Counted from the first letter of the stretch, positions 1-9,861 are shown. The stretch: 25,850 bases of DNA from Gammaproteobacteria bacterium (GCA_002748505.1 PDSN01000044.1:1-25850); one strand, 5' to 3'. A program made the numbers and translations. Notes: generated by a model from the letters alone, not told the origin.

Positions 1-213
1 AACCGTAGCTACTGCTACGCTTTTCATGATGTTTGAACAACCTTCTTTGTCCTTTTGTCCGAAAATTCCATTTACTGGTGAAATATCCGGGTTAAAAAGT
101 TGTGAATATCTCGCAATATCGCCGAAAAGTACAAATCGTGACAGGCACGCATAACGACCGTGCCAGTAATTTGCTAACATGCGCTCTTCAGTAACAATCA
201 TCGGCCACACAAC
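1..213. other. Non-coding left edge
   Basis: I see no gene in this stretch. Positions 4-19 form a short inverted repeat (6-bp arms, 4-nt loop) followed by CTTTTC, which could be the end of a terminator for a gene lying to the left, but it is weak. The rest is fairly AT-rich and presumably holds the promoter of the serine hydrolase that starts at 214. I could not pick a convincing -35/-10 pair, and no clear Shine-Dalgarno sequence precedes its ATG. Confidence 0.4.
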
Positions 214-1581
214 ATGACGTATCAACGAGGCTTTGCTTACCGCACTCTTATCCTGTTCTTGATCGTTGCCGCTGTACTTCTTATCGGCATTCGCTACCAG
301 CTAGGCACGTTTATTAAACACACCCCGGGCACAGCTAACGGTCTATCTGCGAAATTACTGTGTTCTGGTTTCTTTGTTTCAAACCGCAAAGAACAGGATA
401 TCATTGAGCAGGACATCAAGGCTGCCAACCTGCTCGCGCCGTTCAGCGAATACAACATCGATACCGAAAAACAGGAAGCAAGCGCCTCACTGTTTGGTTT
501 TGCCACACAGACGGCGCGCTACACGCCCGGCTACGGCTGTACACTTTACCAAAACACGGCGCCGCAGTTTAAAGAGAAGGAACTTGTCGACCAGCCCGGC
601 TTTGAATGGGAGCGCAGCGAACAAAACCTCGCCATTCAAACACTGCTTGAACGCATTCTGGCTGAGAACAAAGACAACCCGAAAATCGACACCCGCGCGC
701 TGATTGTGGTCAAAGACGGTCATATTATCGGTGAGGTTTACGCGCGCGGCTATGACGCCGAGACACGATTTTTATCCTGGTCCATGGCCAAAAGCGTCAC
801 TGGCACCCTGATGGGCATTTATTTGCATCAACAACGCATCCCCGTCGACACCTCACTGGATTACCGGGAATGGCAATTTGACGAGCGCCGCACCATCACC
901 TTGCACCATCTGCTCACCATGACCAGCGGCCTAAGCTCGATAGAGACTTACAGACCCGGCGACAACGCCACGCAAATGCTGTTTTTTGAAAATGACATGG
1001 CCGCCTACGCTCGCTCTGCCCGCAGTGCGGCAGAACCGGGCACCACATTTAATTACTCCTCGGCCAGCACCAACATTTTATCCGGCTGGTTGAAGGAGGA
1101 ATTAGGCGGTGCTGAAGCCTTCCAGGAGTTTGCCTGGAACAAGCTGTTTGACCCCGCGGGCATGGACTCAGCCGTCTTTGAACCCGATGCCAGCGGCACA
1201 CCCGTGGGCAGTTCCTACCTGTATATGAGCGCTCCAGACTGGGCAAAATTTGGTGAATTGTATTTAGAGCGCGGTATGTTGAACGGCAAACAAATCGTAC
1301 CCAAAGACTGGATAGAATACGCCACCACCCCCGTCGAGGCTGCGCCGATGAGGGAATACGGCGCGCATTTCTGGCTCAACGTGGGCCGAGATGGCGCCCA
1401 CCTGTTGCCCGATGGCTCCAGCGACACCGTGGTCGCCTCCGGTCACAATGGCCAATACCTGGTAATTGTGCCCTCGCAGGGTTTGGTTTTTGTGCGTCTT
1501 GGCTGGACCAACACCAAAGATGGCTTTGATCTTAACCGGCATTTAGCGAATATTGTGGCAACGCTTAAAGCAACGTATTGA
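214..1581 (+). CDS. Membrane-anchored serine hydrolase, class C beta-lactamase-like
   Basis: A 455-residue protein of the beta-lactamase/penicillin-binding-like serine hydrolase family. Residues 11-27 are a hydrophobic segment, likely an uncleaved anchor or signal sequence that places the enzyme outside the inner membrane. The catalytic S-x-x-K is Ser190-Met-Ala-Lys193, in SWSMAKSVTG. The second motif is Tyr281-Ser-Ser in FNYSSASTN, the YSx form common in class C-like esterases and 6-aminohexanoate-dimer hydrolases. The third (KTG position) is His411-Asn-Gly. The family includes esterases, peptidases and amide hydrolases as well as beta-lactamases, so the substrate cannot be read from sequence. 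About 160 residues precede the catalytic domain and I do not recognise them. The gene stands alone and converges on pnp. Its start has no obvious ribosome binding site. Confidence 0.88.
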   Translation: MTYQRGFAYRTLILFLIVAAVLLIGIRYQLGTFIKHTPGTANGLSAKLLCSGFFVSNRKEQDIIEQDIKAANLLAPFSEYNIDTEKQEASASLFGFATQTARYTPGYGCTLYQNTAPQFKEKELVDQPGFEWERSEQNLAIQTLLERILAENKDNPKIDTRALIVVKDGHIIGEVYARGYDAETRFLSWSMAKSVTGTLMGIYLHQQRIPVDTSLDYREWQFDERRTITLHHLLTMTSGLSSIETYRPGDNATQMLFFENDMAAYARSARSAAEPGTTFNYSSASTNILSGWLKEELGGAEAFQEFAWNKLFDPAGMDSAVFEPDASGTPVGSSYLYMSAPDWAKFGELYLERGMLNGKQIVPKDWIEYATTPVEAAPMREYGAHFWLNVGRDGAHLLPDGSSDTVVASGHNGQYLVIVPSQGLVFVRLGWTNTKDGFDLNRHLANIVATLKATY

Positions 1582-1583
1582 GT

Positions 1584-1620
1584 ACCCACAAAAAAGGCGC
1601 CATTGGCGCCTTTTTTGGGT
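1584..1620. terminator. Two-way intrinsic terminator
   Basis: AAAAAAGGCGCC and GGCGCCTTTTTT (1590-1601 and 1605-1616) flank a 3-nt loop, and outer ACCC/GGGT arms extend the stem. The run of T follows the GC stem on both strands, so it can end the serine hydrolase transcript from the left and the pnp transcript from the right. Confidence 0.92.
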
Positions 1621-1637
1621 GAAGTGTCAGCCTTGGC

Positions 1638-3764
1638 TTACTCTTCGTCGTCAGCCTCTTCCGCAGCGGGTTCCGGTGCGGGTTTTTCGATCAGCTCTTT
1701 GATGGAGAGCTTGATACGGCCGCGCTGGTCTACGTCCAATACTTTAACGTCGACCTCCTGACCTTCGCTCAAGTAGTCAGACACATTTTCCACACGCTCA
1801 TGGGCGATTTGTGAGATATGCACCAGACCATCTTTACCGGGCAGGATGGTGACGAAGGCGCCAAAATCAACGATACGCGCTACCTTACCGGTGTATACCG
1901 CACCCACTTCCGCTTCCGCGGTGATGGTTTCGATCATGTTCACCGCCTTATCGCGGGCGTCTTGATCCTGGCCGAACACGCGCACAGTGCCGTCGTCGTC
2001 GATATCCACTGTCGCACCTGACTCTTCGGTGATCTGACGAATCGTGGCACCGCCTTTACCGATGATGTCACGAATCTTGTCGGAATCAACTTTCAAGGTC
2101 ACCATGCTCGGTGCATTTTTGGAGGTTACCTCACGCGCTTTTGGCAGCACCTGGTTCATCTGACCGAGGATATGTAAACGCGCCTGCATGGCCTGTTCCA
2201 GGGCAATCTCCATGATCTGCTCATTGATACCTTCGATCTTGATATCCATTTGCAGTGCGGTAATACCTTCGGCGGTACCGGCCACTTTAAAGTCCATGTC
2301 GCCCAGGTGATCCTCATCACCCAGAATGTCAGTCAACACCGCAAACTGGTTGCCGTCTTTCACCAGACCCATTGCGATACCCGCTACGGGAGCGCGCAGC
2401 GGCACACCCGCGGCCATCATCGCCATGGAGCCAACACACACGGAAGCCATTGAGCTGGAACCATTGGATTCGGTGATTTCAGACACCACGCGAATGGTGT
2501 AGGGGAACTCCTCTTCGGTCGGCAGTACCGCCGCCAGGCCGCGACGCGCCAAACGACCGTGACCAATTTCACGCCGACCAGTAAAGCCCACGCGACCGGC
2601 CTCGCCCACTGAATAGGGCGGGAAGTTGTAGTGCAACATGAAGGGATCGCGGCGCTCACCTTCCAGGGCATCGATGATCTGCGCATCGCGGGTGGAGCCC
2701 AGGGTCACCGCGCCGATAGCCTGAGTTTCACCGCGGGTAAACAGCGCCGAACCGTGTACTTTGGCAAGCACGTCCACTTCACAGGCAATAGGACGCACCG
2801 TGCGACCATCGCGGCCATCGATACGCGCTTCACCAGAGAGAATGCGCTTGCGCACGAGGTTTTTCTCAATGTTTTTGAAAACGGCTTTGACTTCATCGGC
2901 TGAAGGGCCATCTTCTTTCACCAGTGCTGCCACCGCAGCATCGCGCACTTCGCCAACGCGGGTGTAGCGAGCGGCTTTTTCGGTAATGCGGTAGGCTTCG
3001 CCCAGATCGTCTTTAACCTGGTTTTCAACAGCTTCTAACAGCTCGGTATTGACAGGCTCTGGCTGCCAATCCCAACGGGGTTTGCCCACTTCGCCAGCGA
3101 GTTCCTTGATTACCTGAATCACCGCCTGCATTTCCTGATGGGCGTACAACACCGCGCCGAGCATTTGATCTTCCGACAATTCCTGCGCTTCCGACTCCAC
3201 CATCAACACGGCGTCCTGGGTGCCGGCAACTACCATGTCCAACTTGCTGTTTTTCAGTTGCTCGTAGTCGGGGTTCAGGAGGTAGCCGTCTTGCTCGTTG
3301 AAACCGACCCGCGCCGCGCCCACAGGGCCGCCAAACGGCACACCGGAAATTGCCAATGCCGCAGAGGTGCCAATCAGCGCAGGAATGTCGGGATCGATAT
3401 GCTTGTCTGCTGACATCACCGTACAGATGACCTGCACTTCATTCATAAAGCCATTTGGAAACAGCGGGCGAATAGGACGGTCAATCAAACGGGAGGTTAA
3501 GGTTTCCTTCTCGCTGGGACGGCCTTCACGCTTAAAGAAACCGCCGGGGATTTTACCCACTGCGTAGGATTTTTCCTGATAATGTACCGCCAGGGGAAAG
3601 AAGTCGCGGTCTTCTCTAGCCTGCTTTTCTGCCACCACAGTACACAGCACTGAGGTGTTTTCGACAGTGACCAATACGGCACCGGTTGCCTGGCGGGCGA
3701 TGCGGCCAGTTTCCAATGTGACGGTCTGGCCACCGTATTGAAAGGTTTTTCTTACTGGATTCAC
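1638..3764 (-). CDS. pnp: Polyribonucleotide nucleotidyltransferase (PNPase)
   Basis: Phosphorolytic 3'-to-5' exoribonuclease and degradosome partner, cytoplasmic trimer. At 708 residues it matches the family length. Two RNase PH-like halves are followed by a KH domain (about 557-612, IIGKGG at 567-572) and an S1 domain (about 621-691). The acidic active-site stretch GDEDHLGDMDF lies in the second half. The C-terminus is a short acidic, proline-containing tail. The start is GTG at 3764, preceded by GGAGAAG at good spacing, and it opens with the family's usual N-terminus (MNPVRKTF). It is the last gene of the rimP-to-pnp cluster and lies just after rpsO, the standard gammaproteobacterial arrangement. 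Confidence 0.99.
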   Translation of the reverse strand: MNPVRKTFQYGGQTVTLETGRIARQATGAVLVTVENTSVLCTVVAEKQAREDRDFFPLAVHYQEKSYAVGKIPGGFFKREGRPSEKETLTSRLIDRPIRPLFPNGFMNEVQVICTVMSADKHIDPDIPALIGTSAALAISGVPFGGPVGAARVGFNEQDGYLLNPDYEQLKNSKLDMVVAGTQDAVLMVESEAQELSEDQMLGAVLYAHQEMQAVIQVIKELAGEVGKPRWDWQPEPVNTELLEAVENQVKDDLGEAYRITEKAARYTRVGEVRDAAVAALVKEDGPSADEVKAVFKNIEKNLVRKRILSGEARIDGRDGRTVRPIACEVDVLAKVHGSALFTRGETQAIGAVTLGSTRDAQIIDALEGERRDPFMLHYNFPPYSVGEAGRVGFTGRREIGHGRLARRGLAAVLPTEEEFPYTIRVVSEITESNGSSSMASVCVGSMAMMAAGVPLRAPVAGIAMGLVKDGNQFAVLTDILGDEDHLGDMDFKVAGTAEGITALQMDIKIEGINEQIMEIALEQAMQARLHILGQMNQVLPKAREVTSKNAPSMVTLKVDSDKIRDIIGKGGATIRQITEESGATVDIDDDGTVRVFGQDQDARDKAVNMIETITAEAEVGAVYTGKVARIVDFGAFVTILPGKDGLVHISQIAHERVENVSDYLSEGQEVDVKVLDVDQRGRIKLSIKELIEKPAPEPAAEEADDEE

Positions 3765-3788
3765 AATTCTTCTCCAATTCTTCCTTAT

Positions 3789-3820
3789 AAAAACATACCG
3801 GGGCCATTGGGCCCCGGTAT
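3789..3820 (-). terminator. rpsO-pnp intergenic hairpin, terminator-like
   Basis: An 11-bp inverted repeat (3795-3805 with 3810-3820, 4-nt loop) is followed on the minus strand by TTTTT. It lies between rpsO and pnp, where E. coli also has an attenuating terminator and an RNase III-processed hairpin. Here it probably ends part of the rpsO transcripts and shapes pnp mRNA stability. The RNase III role is inference from E. coli. Confidence 0.8.
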
Positions 3821-3830
3821 TCCTGCTGGG

Positions 3831-4100
3831 TTAGCGACGTAAACCCAGACGTTTAATCAAAGCAGAGTAGCGTGAGGAATCTTTACGCTTTAGGTAATCC
3901 AGCAATTTACGACGCTGGTTTACCATTCTAATCAAGCCGCGACGTGAGTGGTGGTCGTGCTTGTGGGATGAAAAGTGACCTTGCAATTGCTGAATGTTCG
4001 CGGTGAGCAATGCCACCTGAACTTCCGGTGAACCGGTGTCGCCTTCGCTTTGCTGGTACTCTTTTACGATTTCTGCTTTCTCTTCTGCGCTTAACGCCAT
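3831..4100 (-). CDS. rpsO: 30S ribosomal protein S15
   Basis: An 89-residue primary 16S rRNA-binding protein of the small-subunit platform, exactly the E. coli length. Diagnostic blocks are TGSPEVQVALLTANI, HHSRRGL, QRRKLLDYLKRKD and the C-terminal RLGLRR. The frame opens 11 codons further upstream, but the start at 4100 (MALSAEEK) aligns with the family and has AGAGGAAAG just before it. The leader between truB and rpsO (4101-4200) contains the perfect inverted repeat CACGCACTGCGTG at 4131-4143. S15 represses its own mRNA in E. coli, so this leader could be its target, which is inference. Confidence 0.98.
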   Translation of the reverse strand: MALSAEEKAEIVKEYQQSEGDTGSPEVQVALLTANIQQLQGHFSSHKHDHHSRRGLIRMVNQRRKLLDYLKRKDSSRYSALIKRLGLRR

Positions 4101-4200
4101 GTTACTTTCCTCTTTTGAATCTGCCCCGAACACGCACTGCGTGCCTCGTTAATAAAAGAGCCCGACCGTGCAGATTAACAGAAGGGTTCTCGCTTCCCTC

Positions 4201-5124
4201 TTAGGAAGCTATCAGGCGACGTGGCGCCAGGCGCCCGTCATCCAGAATTTCTCCAAGCCCTAAAAAGTCTCCACTTTCAAGGCCGATGCGCACCATACCA
4301 CTATGTGCGAGTTTTGGCACCTGTACAGGGTTACCTTGGCGCAAATAAAATGCACTGATTTCCGCCAGCTCCACCTTCGGCAAATGTGCCAGCGCGCTGT
4401 CGGTGGGCAGAAGCGCGGCGTCCATTTCCGCCAATGCCCCGGTTTGTTGCATGGCCTCAAGTTGGGACAGACTCAGCGCCTGCGTCAATTCATAAGGCCC
4501 CGCCTTAATGCGCCGCAGCGCAGTCAGATAGGCACCACAGCCAAGCGCTTCGCCTAAATCCTGCGCCAAAGAGCGAATATACGTGCCCTTGCTGCAATGA
4601 ATAAGCATATCTGCCTCGGGATTGCGACCGGGGCGAAATGCCGTCATTTCATAGCGGTAAACACGCACCGCGCGCGCTTTGCGCGCTACGGTTTTACCTT
4701 CTCTGGCGAGCTTATACAACGGCTGACCGTTTTGCTTAAGCGCCGAAAACATCGATGGCACCTGCTCAATAGCACCGCGAAAATTCACCAGCGCAGCCTC
4801 TACCGCCGCTTCCCCAAGATCACTGGCGTCCACATCGCTAAGTAACTCACCATCGGCATCGCCGCTGGCTGTGGTTTGGCCAAACACAAAGGTGCTGGTG
4901 TAGGTCTTGTCCGCATCCAGCACATACTGGGAAAATTTGGTCGCTTCACCAAAACACAGGGGCAGGACACCACTTGCCAATGGATCTAAAGCACCCGTGT
5001 GGCCGGCCTTGGCCGCACCGTACAGACGCCTGGCCTTCTGCAACGCTTGATTGGAACTTAAACCCAGGGGTTTATCAAGCACCAGCACGCCATTGACGGG
5101 CCTGCCCTTGCGGCGTCGTGCCAT
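4201..5124 (-). CDS. truB: tRNA pseudouridine(55) synthase
   Basis: Converts U55 of the tRNA T-loop to pseudouridine. The 307-residue protein has the family signature GHTGALDPLASGVLPLC at 41-57, with catalytic Asp47. A TruB C-terminal/PUA-like RNA-binding region fills the last 80 or so residues, including FYLRQGNPV. The start at 5124 has only 3 nt between it and the rbfA stop codon, so the two are probably translationally coupled. Its place between rbfA and rpsO is the conserved operon order. Confidence 0.98.
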   Translation of the reverse strand: MARRRKGRPVNGVLVLDKPLGLSSNQALQKARRLYGAAKAGHTGALDPLASGVLPLCFGEATKFSQYVLDADKTYTSTFVFGQTTASGDADGELLSDVDASDLGEAAVEAALVNFRGAIEQVPSMFSALKQNGQPLYKLAREGKTVARKARAVRVYRYEMTAFRPGRNPEADMLIHCSKGTYIRSLAQDLGEALGCGAYLTALRRIKAGPYELTQALSLSQLEAMQQTGALAEMDAALLPTDSALAHLPKVELAEISAFYLRQGNPVQVPKLAHSGMVRIGLESGDFLGLGEILDDGRLAPRRLIAS

Positions 5125-5127
5125 CGC

Positions 5128-5508
5128 TTATTCGTCCTCTGGCGCGTGATCATCCGCCTTGATCGCGCGCTGAATCAGCGCTTCCATATCGCGGCCACGG
5201 CCCACACTCGCATCGAAATAAAACCGCAGACGCGGCACACTGCGCATGGTGCTCGAACGCGACAGGGTGCTGCGTAAATAACCCGCAGCATGGTTTAACG
5301 CCTCCGCGGGCTCTTTCGCTTGCTCAGCATTGTCCACGCCGAGCATGGTAAAAAACACTTTGGCGTAAGCCAGATCACGGCTGACATCAACGCTGGTAAT
5401 ACTCACCATACCCACCCTTGGGTCGCGGATCTCGCGTTGAATGATGCTTGCCAAATCCCGTTGCAGATACTCCGCAACGCGCTGGGTACGACTGAATTCT
5501 CTGGCCAT
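5128..5508 (-). CDS. rbfA: 30S ribosome-binding factor A
   Basis: Small KH-like protein (126 residues) that binds the 30S subunit late in assembly and is needed for 16S 5'-end maturation. The N-terminal FSRTQRVAEYLQRDLASII and the following REIRDPRV match the RbfA family, as does the length. It starts 12 nt after the infB stop codon and ends 3 nt before truB, inside one operon. The acidic end (DDHAPEDE) is typical of the variable C-terminus. Confidence 0.98.
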   Translation of the reverse strand: MAREFSRTQRVAEYLQRDLASIIQREIRDPRVGMVSITSVDVSRDLAYAKVFFTMLGVDNAEQAKEPAEALNHAAGYLRSTLSRSSTMRSVPRLRFYFDASVGRGRDMEALIQRAIKADDHAPEDE

Positions 5509-5520
5509 AATACTGCCTGC

Positions 5521-8301
5521 TTACAAAGAGCGGGCGATTTCCTTCACATCGTAAACTTCGATCTGGTCGCCCACTTTCACATCGGTGTAATTTTTGACAC
5601 CAATACCGCATTCCATGCCGTGACGTACTTCCGCCGCATCGTCTTTAAAACGGCGCAGGGATTCCAGTTCGCCCTCGTAAATCACCACATTGTCGCGCAA
5701 TACACGAATCGGCTTGGAGCGATAAACCGTACCCTCGGTCACCATACAGCCTGCAATCAGGCCAAACTTCGGTGAGCGGAAGGTGTCGCGCACTTCGGCA
5801 ATGCCCACGATTTCCTCGCGCACCTCCGGAGCAAGCATACCGCTGAGCGCCTGCTTCACATCGTCGATCAGATCGTAAATAACATTGTAGTAGCGCAAGT
5901 CCACGTTTTCTTCTTCCACCAGCTTACGAGCGGAAACATCGGCGCGCACATTGAAGCCAAATATCACCGCATTGGTGGTCATCGCCAGGGTCACATCAGT
6001 TTCGGCAATACCGCCGACGCCACCGGAGACGATGTTAACCTTCACCTCTTCGTTGCCAAGGTCAAGCAGCGCCGATTGAATCGCTTCCAGCGAACCGCGT
6101 ACATCGGCTTTGACCACTACATTCAAGGTCTTGCGCTCGCCGGCGGCCATGCTCTCGAACATATTGTCGAGCTTGGCGGCCTGTTGACGCTGCAACTTGC
6201 TGCTCCGTGTTTTTTCCTGGCGGAACAAAGCCACTTCTCGGGCTTGCTTTTCGCTCTCTACAACAGCGAACAAATCACCGGCGTCCGGTGTGCCGTCGAG
6301 GCCGAGAATTTCCACCGGAATACTGGGGCCGGCTTCACGAATCTTTTTGCCATTTTCGTTGAGCATGGCGCGCACACGGCCATATTGCAGACCCGCCAGC
6401 ACAATCTCACCCTGGCGCAGCGTACCGCGCTGTACCAGCAGCGACGCCACTGGGCCACGTCCCTTGTCGAGGCGCGACTCGATAACAATACCCTGCGCGG
6501 GCACGTCGCGTGCGGCGGTCAATTCCAGAATCTCCGCTTGCAGCAGCACCGCATCAAGCAGCTCGTCGATGCCCTGACCGGTATGCGCGGAGACTTCCAC
6601 AAACTGGGTATCGCCGCCCCAGTCTTCAGGGATAACATCTTTCGCCGCAAGCTCGTTTTTCACCCGATCCGGGTCTGCGCCTTCTTTGTCGATTTTGTTG
6701 ATCGCGACAATTAAAGGCACTTCCGCAGCGCGGGCGTGCTGAATCGCCTCTTCAGTCTGCGGCATTACACCATCATCGGCGGCCACAACCAAAATGACAA
6801 TATCGGTACTCTTCGCACCGCGTGCACGCATAGCGGTAAACGCGGCGTGACCGGGAGTATCCAGGAACGACACCATACCGTTGTCGGTCTTAACGCTGTA
6901 AGCGCCAATATGCTGGGTAATACCGCCCGCTTCGCCAGAGGCCACGCGGGATTTCCGAATGTAATCCAGCAGCGAGGTTTTACCGTGGTCAACGTGACCC
7001 ATCACTGTCACCACCGGTGCGCGCGGCTCCTCCGTGCCCTCTTGCTGAGACAGAGATTCCTCGAACTGCTCTTCCACCTCATCGGCGCTGACCAGTTTCA
7101 CCTTGTGACCCAATTCCTCCACCACCAGGGTTGCCGTGTCCCGATCAAGCACCTGATTGATGGTGGCCATCACCCCCATTTTCATCAGCTCTTTAATCAC
7201 CACACCGGCCTTCACTGACATCTGCTGTGCCAGCTCGCCCACGGAAATGTTTTCGCCCAGGTTTACTTCGTAGACAATATCAACTGTTGGCATTTCAAAA
7301 CCGTGACGCGAGTGCTCCTCGTGAGTTTTATTTAACCTGCGCTTGCCGCCGCGACGGCGTCCGCCCATTTCCTCGGCGTCCAGCGCACTTAAGGCCATAT
7401 GGCCGCGCTGCCTGCCGCGACCGGGCGCCGCGTGGCGATCGCCGCGACCGCGAGGACCTTTGGAACGGCGATTCTTTTCCTCATCGCCGGTATTTGCCTG
7501 GGGTGCTTCGTGCAGGCGATGCGGTTTACGCACCTTAGGCGTTTCCTCGGTTTTGGCCTTGGCTTTGTTTTGTTCGGCAGCAGCCGCTTCTGAACGACGC
7601 TTCCTGGCCTCGGCTTCGGCCTGGCGTTTCGCCTCCAGCGCCGCCTTGCGTTTTTCCGCCTCTTCCGTCTCGCGTTGCTTACGACGCAGCGCCGCACGCT
7701 GACGCAACACCTCGGGGTCTAAATCCAGGGGGTCGCTGGGCTCAGCTTCAGCCACCTGCGGCTCTTCCTCCACAGGGGGTTCTGGCGCTTGTGCAGGCTC
7801 TTCGGGCTCTGGCTCGGGTTCCGCCTCTGGCTCTTCGAGTGCTGGCTCGGGCTCTGCCGGCTCAGGCACGACGACATCGGGCTCAGCTGTCTGTTGCTCG
7901 GCCACGGGCGTTTCCGTCAGTGTTTCGGCGGGGCTATCAACGACGGCTTCTTCCTCCACAACCTCAGGTGTTGAAGGTTCTTCTTCAACTGGCAGCAACG
8001 GCTCTTCGCGCTTGACATAGGTACGTTTTTTCCGCACCTCGACACTCACGGTTTTCTTACCCTGCGACCCGGTGGTACGCAACGTCCCTGTGGTTTTACG
8101 CTTTAGGGTGATGCGTTTTGGCTTCGCGCCCGATTCACCGTGACTGCGCCGCAAGTGGCTGAGCAGGGTCTGCTTGTCTTTTTCAGACACTGTCTGCTCT
8201 GCATTCTCGTGGGGCAGCCCCGCTTCTTTCATTTGCGCTAACAAACGATCAACCGGGGTTTTTACCACCTTCGCAAGTTGTTCTACTGTGACCTGCGCCA
8301 T
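5521..8301 (-). CDS. infB: Translation initiation factor IF-2
   Basis: GTPase that brings initiator fMet-tRNA to the 30S subunit and promotes subunit joining. The 926-residue protein has the long gammaproteobacterial form. An IF2_N domain occupies about 1-55. A low-complexity Pro/Glu-rich region at about 100-190 is followed by a Lys/Arg/Ala/Glu coiled region (about 195-250) and an Arg/Gly-rich stretch (about 280-325). A second IF2_N-like domain (about 335-405) precedes the G domain, with G1 GHVDHGKT at 435-442, DTPGH at 481-485 and NKID at 535-538. Domains II to IV end in a typical VGDQIEVYDVKEI. It starts at 8301 with AAGGAG about 10 nt upstream. In E. coli, internal starts give shorter isoforms. 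I did not find a decisive internal start here. Confidence 0.99.
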   Translation of the reverse strand: MAQVTVEQLAKVVKTPVDRLLAQMKEAGLPHENAEQTVSEKDKQTLLSHLRRSHGESGAKPKRITLKRKTTGTLRTTGSQGKKTVSVEVRKKRTYVKREEPLLPVEEEPSTPEVVEEEAVVDSPAETLTETPVAEQQTAEPDVVVPEPAEPEPALEEPEAEPEPEPEEPAQAPEPPVEEEPQVAEAEPSDPLDLDPEVLRQRAALRRKQRETEEAEKRKAALEAKRQAEAEARKRRSEAAAAEQNKAKAKTEETPKVRKPHRLHEAPQANTGDEEKNRRSKGPRGRGDRHAAPGRGRQRGHMALSALDAEEMGGRRRGGKRRLNKTHEEHSRHGFEMPTVDIVYEVNLGENISVGELAQQMSVKAGVVIKELMKMGVMATINQVLDRDTATLVVEELGHKVKLVSADEVEEQFEESLSQQEGTEEPRAPVVTVMGHVDHGKTSLLDYIRKSRVASGEAGGITQHIGAYSVKTDNGMVSFLDTPGHAAFTAMRARGAKSTDIVILVVAADDGVMPQTEEAIQHARAAEVPLIVAINKIDKEGADPDRVKNELAAKDVIPEDWGGDTQFVEVSAHTGQGIDELLDAVLLQAEILELTAARDVPAQGIVIESRLDKGRGPVASLLVQRGTLRQGEIVLAGLQYGRVRAMLNENGKKIREAGPSIPVEILGLDGTPDAGDLFAVVESEKQAREVALFRQEKTRSSKLQRQQAAKLDNMFESMAAGERKTLNVVVKADVRGSLEAIQSALLDLGNEEVKVNIVSGGVGGIAETDVTLAMTTNAVIFGFNVRADVSARKLVEEENVDLRYYNVIYDLIDDVKQALSGMLAPEVREEIVGIAEVRDTFRSPKFGLIAGCMVTEGTVYRSKPIRVLRDNVVIYEGELESLRRFKDDAAEVRHGMECGIGVKNYTDVKVGDQIEVYDVKEIARSL

Positions 8302-8349
8302 CTAATTCGTCTCCTTCACTGCTCCGGGTTTGTGCCAGTTAGCCTTGCT

Positions 8350-9831
8350 TTACTCAAACCACGGCGCACGTGCCGTCATAATCAATTCACCGGCTCGCTC
8401 TTCGGTCATATCGGGGATGTCTATCAGTTCATCAACGCCCAATTCGGCCAAATCTTCCATCGTAATCACACCGCGACTGGCGAGCACAAACGCGAGGTGA
8501 CGATCCATTCCTTCCATATCCAGCAGGTCTTGCGCAGGCTCCTGCGCGCCCAACAATTCCTCAGACGCAATCGCCTGAGTGAGCAGTGCGTCCTTCGCGC
8601 GGGCGCGTAACTCTTCCGCGATCTCCTCGTCAAAGCCTTCGATATCCGTCATCTCTTCGATGGGCACGTAGGCAACTTCTTCTAAGGAGGTAAAACCTTC
8701 TTCTGCCAGAATCTCGGCCACTTCCTGGTCGACATCTAACTGCTCGACAAATACGCTAATGATCTGACCGGCTTCAGCCTCGTGTTTTTCGGCGGCTTCT
8801 TCAACGCTCATCACGTTGATGGTCCAGCCCGTCAACTCACTGGCGAGACGCACATTCTGACCATTGCGACCAATGGCCTGCGCCAGGTTGTCCTCTGATA
8901 CCGCGACGTCCATGGTATTGCTGTCTTCATCGACCACGATAGACTCAACATCCGCCGGCGCCATGGCGTTAATCACCAATTGAGCGGGGTTGTCATCCCA
9001 CAAAACGATATCCACGCGTTCGTTATCGAGCTCTCCAGATACCGCCTGCACCCGCGAACCGCGCATGCCCACGCAGGCACCCACGGGATCGATGCGCTGA
9101 TCGTTGGTTTTAACTGCGATCTTGGCGCGTGAACCGGGGTCGCGCGCGGCGGCGCGAATCTGGATGACTTCTTCATAGATCTCTGGCACTTCAATTTTAA
9201 ACAACTCAATCAGCATTTCCGGGCATGAGCGGCTCAAAATCAACTGTGGACCACGTGTTTCAGCGCTGATTTCCGTCAACACCGCGCGCACTCTATCATT
9301 GACCCGGAATGCTTCGCGACCGATTAAGCGATCGCGCGGCAGCAGGCCTTCCGCATTGTTGCCAAGGTCGACAATGACGTTGTCGCGGGTAACTTTTTTC
9401 ACCGTACCGGCGACCAGCTCGCCCACGCGTGAGCGGTATTCATCCACCACCTGCGCGCGTTCGGCATCGCGCACCCGCTGCACAATCACCTGCTTCGCGG
9501 TTTGCGCGGCAATGCGGCCAAAGCCTACGTTTTCAACCACCTCGGTGTGTACATCACCCGGGCGCAGCTCGGGATCGACCTCCGCGGCTTCCTCTGTGGT
9601 GAACTGTGTGCCCAGCAGTGCCATTTCATCATCGGGCACCACCAACCAGCGACGCGTGGTGACGTAATCGCCGGTTTTGCGGTCAATCGTCACTTCGATA
9701 TCGGAGTCTTCGTCGTAGCGCTTTTTCGTCGCTGTCGCCAGCGCAAGCTCAATCGCCTCGAAGATAATATCTTCAGAAACACCTTTTTCATTCGATACCG
9801 CTTCGGCAACCAGCAGAATTTCTTTGGTCAT
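8350..9831 (-). CDS. nusA: Transcription termination/antitermination factor NusA
   Basis: RNA polymerase-binding factor that modulates pausing, intrinsic termination and antitermination. The 493-residue protein follows E. coli NusA closely throughout: an N-terminal polymerase-binding domain, S1 (about 130-200), two KH domains (about 225-345, with KIAVKTNDQRIDPVGACVG and GRNGQNVRLAS), and two C-terminal acidic repeats. The frame continues four codons upstream to a GTG at 9843, but the ATG at 9831 (MTKEILLV) aligns with the family and has GAGGTGAGG before it. It lies between rimP and infB with short gaps. Confidence 0.98.
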   Translation of the reverse strand: MTKEILLVAEAVSNEKGVSEDIIFEAIELALATATKKRYDEDSDIEVTIDRKTGDYVTTRRWLVVPDDEMALLGTQFTTEEAAEVDPELRPGDVHTEVVENVGFGRIAAQTAKQVIVQRVRDAERAQVVDEYRSRVGELVAGTVKKVTRDNVIVDLGNNAEGLLPRDRLIGREAFRVNDRVRAVLTEISAETRGPQLILSRSCPEMLIELFKIEVPEIYEEVIQIRAAARDPGSRAKIAVKTNDQRIDPVGACVGMRGSRVQAVSGELDNERVDIVLWDDNPAQLVINAMAPADVESIVVDEDSNTMDVAVSEDNLAQAIGRNGQNVRLASELTGWTINVMSVEEAAEKHEAEAGQIISVFVEQLDVDQEVAEILAEEGFTSLEEVAYVPIEEMTDIEGFDEEIAEELRARAKDALLTQAIASEELLGAQEPAQDLLDMEGMDRHLAFVLASRGVITMEDLAELGVDELIDIPDMTEERAGELIMTARAPWFE

Positions 9832-9861
9832 GTTACGCCTCACCTCTATACGCTATGGGCA

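Noticed and set aside
7700..8050. Pro/Glu-rich coding repeat as a mobile or CRISPR-like repeat
   Set aside because: It is the variable linker of IF-2; the repeats are irregular and in frame.
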